This document shows, in pieces, positions 56,003 through 64,000 of a stretch of 64,000 nt of DNA (positions are counted from its first letter, which is position 1; each line of letters starts with the position of its first letter). The translations under genes and the position numbers were made by a program. Source of the stretch: Pelodera strongyloides (taxonomy: Eukaryota > Nematoda > Chromadorea > Rhabditida > Rhabditidae); the NCBI GenBank assembly GCA_036852015.1, contig JAANDG010000254.1, forward strand, positions 1-64,000. Reading direction: 5' to 3'. The notes beneath the pieces were generated by a model that searched no databases, had not been told where the DNA came from, and was given only the letters and a program-made list of their open reading frames with translations.

Positions 56003-59000
56003 TTAGGAAGGGAAAATATTATGCTTTCTAGAACATACCCGTAGAGTTGTACGTGTCAGCGTCAAGACCGATCCTTTACCTTTGATGACTTTGCTCATAA
56101 AGCTTGTATACGGCCATTCACGTTCCACTTGAAACGTGTAACATGGGCGTAGATCGCTTTCTCCAAGTACGACGACATTTCCTCTAAATTTACGTGACAA
56201 AGTTTCTATTTTTGGTAAGCGTGCCATGCGAATTATTACCTGTAAAATTGCCGTAACACTATTGAATTGGTAAACGCAAAATGTGCGGGATTTCTACCTG
56301 TTAGATTTCACACTCAATCCTACACACATTTCTTCATCGATAGCTCAGAAAAAAAAGACATTTCGCATGAAAATTTGAAGTTAGATACCGGGATTCGAAC
56401 CCGCGACCTCTGGCTCCACTCCACAATGTTCACTTAAAATGTATATTATTCTTGAAGCTCCTTACCCATGATTACAGCAGAGTATCAGCCCATCGCTCAC
56501 GTCCATGCTAATGTATCCTAATTTGCCGGACACTTTGTCGAATTGATGTGTGTGGATCGGGACGTTTAGCTTTCGAATATCAGCCATAACCAGTTTATGT
56601 TCGAAGAACATGTACAATGAATTGCCCTGGAATTGAGTTATCATATCAGTCAGTAGATTCGCAAAAAAAGTCTGAATATATTGACATATTATTGATGTGT
56701 AAGATATAATCCGGAGAAGAGCCCGTTAGGGCTCTTCGTCTGGCTGGTACTTATATGAAGAGCAAAATCTTCACCTTTAGATGGAGCGACATGATGTCGT
56801 ACATCGCTGGAACATAGTATGTAGAGAGAGAAATCTCCTGAAATTTTGTTATAAATGAACACCCACGTAGTGTAGCATGTAAGCACATATGCGGCAACTT
56901 TACGGGGCGCAACGTGGCAGACCATACCTCAACGTGACTCTTTTTGGTACTTGCCTGCTCACTGAGCCATTGCCGCTCACACGCAAATTTCTAGTTGCAG
57001 AAGTTCGTTTATTTAGACTAGATGCCACTACCATCTCACCCGCAATCCATTTCGCACATCAAGTAAGTAAACATTCGTATCTATCGTCTCTGTGTCTGCT
57101 GCGGAACATGCTAAGATCCCGTCGGAAACGCACACGGCACCGACGAACTTGTCAAACTGTCGAGTCGAAAGTTCCTAAAACACTGTGGCATTCAATTGGG
57201 TCGACGAATTTAGATGCCTTCACCACTCGATCTTCTGTCATTCCCTGCGTGTTATTTCAGGTAATGTATCCGGGCTTTTCACCACTAACCCACTCGAGAT
57301 CCCTGTATTTTTCTCTGCGTGTCTCGATTAGAATGCTATTTGCTGTCCCCAGAAAGCGGCACCGTCCTCGGGGTCATTTTCGCACAGCAAACCATCCGAG
57401 GAAAAGCGCTTGTAGGAAACAAAAGAAATAATCTTGAAATTCTGGCTCTTTTCTTGAAGGACAGACATGGGAAGGCTTACTGCAAAAAAAAAACCGAGAA
57501 AGATGTGCACGAGAGCACGGCACACCCCCTCTGGCGCACGAAGGAGTGCGTCGTTCAAGCCGTTCAAGCGACTGTATCGCGGCGCACGGATCAGTATCTT
57601 GAAAAATGTTTGCGCGACTCGTGCGCTACAGACTCCCCGTGAAAATGGCGAAGACTGGGTAGAATATAGAAGCTCAGGTCAAGTGATGTGCTTGCCGCGT
57701 AAGCATGCGGAAACTCTTTTGTGGTCTAGCCTTCAAGGTGATATTTTGCTAGGAAAACGAAAAACGTGCCCTTATCGCGGACTGTCCAATATCCCACAAT
57801 TGTACCGTGTGGTGGATATTTGCAGCAAACTGTTGGTCGGTGTGCATGGCAATATCGCGTCCCACTTCTCCATCTACCTTGGAATCGCACTCAAATAATA
57901 GTGAATCGTCCTCAGCATAGCCCTCCTGAAGGAAACAAAATTGGGTTAATTACTCTTTAAAGCGCAATACCAGCCGGTTTTTGAAACACATCGTGGACAA
58001 CTGCATTCTCACGTATTTATGCGAATTTATTCGATTTTTTATGCTTTTGCATAAAAATTTGCATAAGCTTCCTAAAAACGTTGATGTGCCCGATGTGTTT
58101 CAAAAAGCGGCCGGTATTTCGCTTTAAAGGGGGTTTCAACTAACGCCTCTTTTTGATGACTGCATCTGATTCTCCATGTCAACTATACATTGCAATAAGT
58201 ATTTTTTTGTAATATTATAGCGTAACATTCACGTAATACTCAGCAATATACCAGAGCCATTGTTACCCAAGAATCTATCGCAGTTGTGCCACGTCTTTCA
58301 GTGGCCCTATTGAATGAGGGCTTGCAGAGCTACAATTATTGACTCGATCAAACTAAGGATGTTTGATCAACATTTGTGGACGTTTCTACAACAATAGTCA
58401 ACCTTATGCCCAACTGCTGATTCTATTTACTTATCGGTAGGACTTTCCGAAGGAATATGCATTAGTTTGCAGTTACGACATTACGTGCTACGTTTCTGAG
58501 CTGAAACAATTCTTCATACCACAATCTTATCCAAACTCCACAACTTGAAACTATGACGGTATAGGGAATTCTTCGCCGCTGACAGGCAATAGCGACGTCC
58601 AGAACTCTTGAATAGTTTGATTGCATCTACGTAGTCGCGACCTGTGACAGCGGTGTATCTGCAATAGAAGCAACTTGGAAAGTTTGGTAAAGCCAAGTTT
58701 TATTTCGTGTGATGGCTGACTCACAAACGATGAGCGCATTCATTCACAAATTATGTTAATATTTTTGTGCACAGTGCGCATGATATGTATATATAATGTG
58801 CACGGGAAGCGGACCATTTTAGTCGAGTAAAGTAACTGTATGCAGGCGCGACATAATTTCTAGGGTCTGAAACCACCACTAGAATAACGGCGACTTGTGA
58901 AAAGTTCGCTAGTTTTATTGTTTCCATAGCAGTAAAAATTAAAATCATTGTTTAAAACAAAGAGCAGAAGGTGTCGACTATTCTTCACAGACGACTAAAA

Positions 59001-60524
59001 TGCAATTATGCCGTTACCTTTCCTTTTCATTCCAATTTTCACAACGCTTTTGCTCCGCTACTATTGCATCGAAGGTTCTAAAGAGACAACAATTTAAAAC
59101 ATGCAACTCGAAAACTTCTACTCTGTGACGATTGTTCGCCTTTTTCTAAATGTAAACGTTCTCACATTTATAACTCGAATTGCGGAAATTGGTCGGTTTA
59201 TGTTTATGAAACGTACTCTGAAACTCGGACCCACTGCTGCCAAAATGTTTCCTAGTGTACGGAGTTGCGTTGCTGCGCTGCGCGGTAACTTGCTCACTGT
59301 GTATTATTATCCGTTATCTATGATATACATCTATGATATATCTATGATGTATATCGAACATCTAACCGCGCACGTTTCGTGGATGAATACGCTCGTGTTC
59401 AATAAAGTGCGGCGAGCCAGTATTAAACAATTAAACTATTGGTAAACGAAAAGTAAATTAAATGTAAAAGAGAGAAACAAGATGGTCTGCGCTTTCCTAT
59501 TCTTTATTTTATATGATATGGAGGAACAAACAAACCTGACTACAGAGAAATCTGGCGAGTTCCATTCTGCATCGCACAGTTGAATGTTAAGTGGATGATC
59601 CTGCAAAAGTAGATTACAATTTAATATATAGTGTTTCATGTCATACTAAACACTGGCTCACTGGGTATTGTTATAGTTTTCTCACTGGTTATTGTTATAG
59701 TTTTCTCACTGGTTATTGTTTTAGTTTTCTGTGCTCTAAAACGAATATAGTGTGCGTGAAGTAGTTGGAAAACAATGATGAAAATTTCAGCCAAAGATGT
59801 GAATTTGCAGGAACGGTGGAAAAATAGGATGAACAGTGTATTACCTTCAGTTTTCGAAACCACAATCTTTCGTTGCTGAGGAACCTAAAAAAAAAGAAAA
59901 ACGTTAAGAGTAACGCCTTAGGGCTTAGCGCACATAACATAGCTTATAGAAATCAGTGTTTAAAGCTAACGGCTTAAATGTGGATATGCTTCGACCATAT
60001 GTCGCGTTTTACAGAAAACGTTACTTGATTTGGGATGTATCATAAAGTAAAGGCGCGTGGTTTTGAACAAAATGTTGGTCAAATGCATTTGCGTTCTGCA
60101 AATTTCTATAACTTGATACCACAGGTGAATGTCCGCGCCATCGCCGCGCTCAAAAAGAGTGTCCGCCCCAGAGGCGCGACGCACTCTAACTAGGGGGCAC
60201 GGAAGGTGTGCCCGAGGTGCGCCACAGATGTACAATTCCAATTGGCGATGGCTCGGAGGTTCACGTTGTCATCATTTTTCAGCACTCCTTTACAAATCAT
60301 ATTATTTTACATACCTGGCCATTGACGGTGATCTCACTATCAAAACAGCGACATTCTATTCACAATATAAAGAAACCAACTCACCAATAGAATCTGCGGC
60401 ATACTGGTAGCACATTTGCTATGAGTATTTTGGTCTTTATATGTGAGAAAATTATTTCAACAATTTCGTTGGGAAGTCTATTAAAGGGATTTGCATCCCG
60501 ATCGTCTATAGTAGTTGGCTCCAT
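56003..60524 (-). CDS. F-box / WD40-repeat protein, at least 12 exons
   Basis: Exons on the minus strand: 60524-60385 (ATG), 60336-60315, 60095-60025, 59875-59845, 59600-59536, 59077-59018, 58658-58520, 57925 to about 57775 (end unsure), one or more unresolved exons, 57156-57040, 56837-56775, 56671-56501, 56239-56003 (stop). Phases fit within each resolved series. The first exon is an F-box (FNRLPNEIVEIIFSHI...VCRRFY), which would bind Skp1 in an SCF ubiquitin ligase. RCENWNEKE recalls the Arg/Trp linker before the propeller. WD-like strands follow: GRRYCLSAAKNS...FKLWSLDKI, HHTVQLWDIG, DTNVYLLDVRNG and LVMADIRKLN. These form a substrate-binding propeller. It resembles FBXW-type proteins, but the exact orthologue is not clear. 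Introns contain TTAA elements and a tRNA-like piece. Confidence 0.65.
56385..56440 (-). other. tRNA-like fragment 3
   Basis: The minus strand reads CCAGAGGTCGCGGGTTCGAA followed by TCCCGGTATCT: variable loop, T-arm and acceptor 3' half of a tRNA-like sequence. The 5' half is not convincing. It lies within an intron of the F-box/WD40 gene. Confidence 0.4.
56711..56749. repeat. Minimal foldback related to 55194-55625
   Basis: A 39 bp hairpin (CGGAGAAGAGCCC, then GGGCTCTTCGTCTGGCTGG) carrying only the ends of the larger GC-rich element. Confidence 0.6.
57961..58123. mobile_element. TTAA palindromic element, second family, copy 3
   Basis: The ends AGCGCAATACCAGCCGG and inverse are flanked by TTAA at 57957-57960 and 58124-58127. 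It lies in an intron of the F-box/WD40 gene. Confidence 0.85.
58140..58370. repeat. Diverged half of an AGGGTCAGGCCC-type element
   Basis: Word order (GATTCTCCATGTCAA, CACGTAATACTCAGCAAT, ATCGCAGTTGTGCCACG) follows one arm of the element at 21405-21813. Confidence 0.5.
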
Positions 60525-60746
60525 GTTCAGGTCCTACAATAATCTAGAAATGTTTATTAGACTCTTAAAAAGAGCGCAACACCAAAAGTTCCATAGTGTT
60601 AAAATTCGAAGTACTTATTGTCGGGGGGGGGGGAGGACAATAATGAAGTTACATATGGATAGAAAGAGAAGGAAAGGGGTATCTAGAGACTGTAGACGAG
60701 CGTGTTCTCAAGAAAACTTAGGCCACGCCATATTGCCGTATGCTAT

Positions 60747-60950
60747 GTGTCATTTAGGGTCCTGCAGATGTCAGAGATGACATTTTGTGTCATGTAGGGT
60801 ACTGCAGATGTCAGAGTTGGCATTTTGTGTCATATAGGTAGGGTACTGCAGATGCCAGAGTTGGCATTTTGTGTCATGTAGGTAGGGTACTGCAGATGTC
60901 AGCGTTGGCACTTTGTTCACGCAGGGTACTGCAGATGTCCGGGTGACAAA
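60747..60950. repeat. Minisatellite, about five units
   Basis: A unit of roughly 45-52 bp contains GGGTACTGCAGATGTCAGAG and GGCATTTTGTGTCATGTAGG. It ends in GGGTGACAAAGTAG, which is shared with the left flank of the foldback element at 7111-7122. A run of nine G lies nearby at 60625. Confidence 0.85.
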
Positions 60951-61040
60951 GTAGAACTCCTTGTGTAAATTATTCAGGAAGTGCGAGTAGCACATGAATA
61001 TTTAAACATATTTACAAGCTAATTAAGTAACGTTTTTTTC
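60937..61040 (+). repeat. Uninterrupted paralogue of the foldback target site
   Basis: GGGTGACAAAGTAG, a short gap, then CTTGTGTAAATTATTCAGGA and GTGCGAGTAGCACATGAATA. The same sequence flanks the 7145-9045 element on its two sides. This is the empty form of that site in a related repeat. Confidence 0.8.
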
Positions 61041-62020
61041 ATTTCCAGATATTGGATAGACTTGATATGAATCCCCATTCCATTTGAAAGATGTTGCAGG
61101 AAAATAACGCCATAGGTAGAGAGCTAAAGATTCTCAGGTACGCCAGCGCCCGACGCGGTTATCCTGTTATCCAAGGCCAACCGCAAAAATGCATACCATA
61201 ATTAAAATTGTATTTACCCCAATGGTGTATTTTATATGAAGGCGTACTGAATATATGAAGACACAACCTCGAAATCATCTAAAAACGACCATTAGAGTTT
61301 GCAGCTACATCTACATCATGGAAAAGTAATGAAGAAACCTAAATATCATATTACTTTCACCTCTGTTATTTGTTTCGTATCTATTTTCAACTGTTATCTA
61401 CATCGAATCGTATTTGTTATGTTTATCTGCGTTCTAAAAGAATTATATCAGAATCAAACATGTGCAAACATGTATGTATGGAACCAACCTCAGTGAACAA
61501 TCTATGAGCAAACTTGTATTTAATAATTTTACCGGTATCCTCGAGTAGCACGCCTGTGGCTTATCCACAAAAACTACCATGTGCGGTACATGAATTTTGG
61601 TGCATAGCGCATTCGAATTACTGCGGGTGGAGGTATATTACGGATGCTAGAATTTGAGAAAGGTGGCTAGGTAGAAACTATTCTTAGGCATGCCGTAGTA
61701 TATAGATTTATGTTATAATTCACTATTGTGTGTGTTATGTTATTGTTTTATTTCCTGAGGTAATGCACGAAAATTCAAAAAATCAACTATGGCGAAACAC
61801 TCAATCTTATTGGTAATTGATTTGTTGCAAGGTGTTACTCTTTTCTTATAAACGAACCTCAAGCTAATCGTTACATGTGGCTTAATTTGCCAACCTTCTC
61901 ATCATCATTTATATGATGCACACTTATATATTTTATATAATGTGTCAATAAATTATTATTATTATTATTATTAAGACAGTGTTGTTGTTGTTGTATGTCA
62001 TTACAATACAGAAGCACTTG
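61041..62020. other. Stretch without a recognised gene
   Basis: AT-rich with short frames only. An (ATT)n run is at 61947-61972. I see no element with defined ends. Confidence 0.4.
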
Positions 62021-62021
62021 G

Positions 62022-62085
62022 GTGGAATTGAACCCTTGCTTACCAATAACAGCGCCTCAATGCTAAACTTTGACTGCGCGCCGCG
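62022..62085 (-). other. tRNA-like fragment 4
   Basis: The minus strand reads GGTAAGCAAGGGTTCAATTC (variable loop and B box) after GAGGCGCTGTTATTGG. Only the 3' half looks tRNA-like. Confidence 0.35.
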
Positions 62086-62739
62086 GAAGTGGGCGGGTGC
62101 GCGGCGAACGCTCTAGAGGGTCGCCACATTCAAATGGCGAATCCTCTTCCGCGCGCTGCTTTCGCCAGGTCATCGCCCAGATTTTGCCGCGGCTTCGCCC
62201 AGTCTTCGCCAGAACAAAAAAAAACCGGCCGTGAAATATGCATACCGGGGGCTCAGCTAGCCTTCGTAATAAAAGCTCAATAATACAATATATACACAAA
62301 ATAGCACACATTGGCATAGAACACTTGGTATAATGTTTACTTCAGTTAATGAGCAAAATTAAAAAGAAAACCGAAATGTTTTTACACAAGAAAAAAGTAG
62401 CACATTACGGCGGATAATCATGTAAAAAGTAAAATAACTTACACACACTTTGTTTCAGTATCATGATAAGCTTAATACACATACCCAAGGCATAACAACT
62501 ATAAACTTTCCATCTTTACAAACATCAGCTAGAATAAAAAAGCGGAGACGAATGGACATGTTTTAATATTATCCTACATTTCATGAAATTTTCATTCACT
62601 GTCTCATTTTCGGAGCAGTTTTTTAGATAGTCGACTCATCCATACACTAAGATGAAAGAATTCAATATGGTTAAAATTCGAAGTTGTAAATCAAAGATAA
62701 AATGAAAAATGAATAGCAACATATATCTCTACGCGATAT

Positions 62740-63004
62740 TATGGGGTTTGCAAGTATGCCCGATTTTCCTTGCAAGTATCGAAAAATTCACCGTATCTTG
62801 GCACTACACGAACATATCTACAGGCAGTTTTTACGACCGATCGCCACGGGACCATTTGTCCAACAAATGATTTGCTTTGTTGGCGGATTTTCTATAGTGT
62901 GGATGTGTCAAAGTTACGGTAAATTGGTGTAAAAAGCACACGATTTTGCGAATTGATACTTGCAAGGAAAACTCGCGGTTGTTGGCATACTTGCAAACCC
63001 CATA
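62740..63004. mobile_element. Palindromic element, TGGGGTTTGCAAGTATGCC family, copy 2
   Basis: Same ends as 30110-30316, reverse orientation, about 60 bp longer inside. Both copies contain GGACCATTTGTC(C/G)(A/G)ACAAATG-type centres. Confidence 0.8.
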
Positions 63005-63243
63005 ATGGACCAGTCGGCCAACGCCCCCTGAGGCGACTTACATGGAAATATCATGATTGGTTTAGCATGGGCATACTTATATACGAAGTTTCAAACGTAA
63101 CATAAGAAATTCACATAATTGGAAACAATTGCAAACGCATACTTTGATATTGAGCTGCGAAACTCTTTTTATACACGAAGCGGAACTATTGTCGAAAATT
63201 TGCATTTCCGTAACGCACATCGGTATGCAAATTACGCTACAGT

Positions 63244-63476
63244 TAGGGCGCGTTTACGATGGGCGAAAGAAAGAGAAAAAAAATCCATTTTCGGCCGTTC
63301 AGGATGGACGAAAAGAAAAGATTTAATACTAAGGGAAAATGAAAAAATACAGTAATTTTTTTCGGGTTTTGTCTGCGTCTCTTGTTTTTGCATTGACTTT
63401 CAAAAGTTTTCTTTTCGCCCATCCTGAAAGGCCGAAAATGGATATTTTCTTTCTTTCGGTCATCTTAAACGCGCCC
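63244..63476. mobile_element. Hairpin element with AGGGCGCGTTT ends
   Basis: Left AGGGCGCGTTTACGATGGGC and right inverse AAACGCGCCCT. The arms share CCATTTTCGGCCGTTCAGGA. Related by its ends to the hairpin at 34101-34372. Confidence 0.75.
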
Positions 63477-63503
63477 TTGCTCTTTTATACAATAAGATAA
63501 TCG

Positions 63504-63838
63504 TCAGCGTATTTGATGTCCTTCCGTTGGCCGCTACTCGCTTGTCCAAGCAGTTATTGAGCCATCTATGCTCCCCACCGCGATATCGCCATCCAGTGCA
63601 TCCATCACTACTGGTCTGCTTTGGAATTTATCGCAATAGCCGAGTTGTACAGGTTGCGATCCAAGGTTGGCTTCGATTAGGCCAAGGCGAGGCTATGCCT
63701 GAAGTTCCAAGGCTTAGGCTTAGGCTTAGGCTTAGGCTTAGGCTTAGGCTTAGGCTTAAGCTTAGGCTTAGGCTTAGGCTTAGGCTTAGGCTTAGGCTTA
63801 GGCTTAGGCTATTCTAGATTTGGTGACAGCACTATTCG
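63504..63838 (+). repeat. Subtelomere-like block with TTAGGC array, copy 2
   Basis: The same unique-looking lead-in as 54140-54325, then about 17 TTAGGC units (63713-63808), one of them TTAAGC. Past the array, 63850-63945 matches 55690-55815, so both copies share right-hand flanks, with about 1.2 kb of extra DNA in copy 1. Confidence 0.9.
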
Positions 63839-64000
63839 TGACATTTGTATAAGAATATCCCGATGGTGTGTCGGAATATCTCACCAAGTTTTAATCAGAC
63901 TATACAAATTGAAATTGTCTATTAATAAAATTCTTCAATTTGCCTAAGGTCCGAGTGTTCCAGAGTTGGATATTTGCCGTCGGCATCAGACATGGTGGTT

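Noticed and set aside
57467..57898. 143-codon plus-strand frame as a gene
   Set aside because: The opposite strand carries WD40-type exons of the F-box gene with fitting phase, so the plus frame is most likely a shadow.
63713..63808. True chromosome end
   Set aside because: The array is short, flanked by further sequence on both sides and has a sister copy 9.4 kb away.

Overview
The window looks like nuclear DNA of a rhabditid, probably Caenorhabditis-like, nematode. The evidence is short TTAGGC runs (the nematode telomere unit), many palindromic repeats with TTAA target duplications like the PALTTAA repeats of C. elegans, splice acceptors of TTTTCAG type (some just upstream of start codons, as at spliced-leader sites), and an env-bearing BEL/Pao retroelement of the kind known in nematodes. 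Genes are split into many small exons and repeats fill much of the intron and intergenic space. All exon models below were read by eye from splice signals and phase, without transcript data.

Layout. 1-4.9 kb: dispersed and tandem repeats, no convincing gene. 5.1-16.6 kb: an inverted duplication with arms of about 2 kb (5092-7099 and 14660-16590). The left arm holds a partial copy of the last two exons of a zinc-finger gene. Between the arms lie a 1.9 kb Mutator-like foldback element (7145-9045) and the Gemin2 gene on the minus strand (10176-14195), one intron of which is a 1.5 kb satellite with a 191 bp higher-order period. 15.7-33.7 kb: one large minus-strand gene of about 24 exons (about 704 aa, several C2H2-type fingers), with transposons in its introns (a LINE 3' end, a hAT-like foldback, TTAA palindromes). 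34.7-38.0 kb: two small plus-strand gene models, divergent from the zinc-finger gene.

38067-53233 is a BEL/Pao LTR retroelement on the minus strand: two 499 bp LTRs that look identical, 5 bp target duplication GATTT, gag, protease, reverse transcriptase, RNase H, integrase and a phlebovirus-type envelope. It is broken by three frame changes and two nested insertions: a 799 bp hAT-like element (8 bp duplication) in pol and a 2.55 kb element with GC-rich terminal arrays in env. Between env and the 3' LTR, on the opposite strand, is a small apparently two-exon gene for a secreted or surface protein with its own TATA-like box. This is the most unusual item in the window.

53.2-64 kb: repeat-rich DNA with interstitial TTAGGC blocks, tRNA-like fragments, GC-rich foldbacks, and a minus-strand F-box/WD40 gene (56003-60524) built from at least 12 small exons. 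The host genes have separate jobs (snRNP assembly, a probable nuclear zinc-finger factor, a probable ubiquitin-ligase adaptor) and nothing here suggests a shared pathway. The repeats show a clear insertion history: several have exact target duplications, and two have an uninterrupted paralogous copy in the same window.
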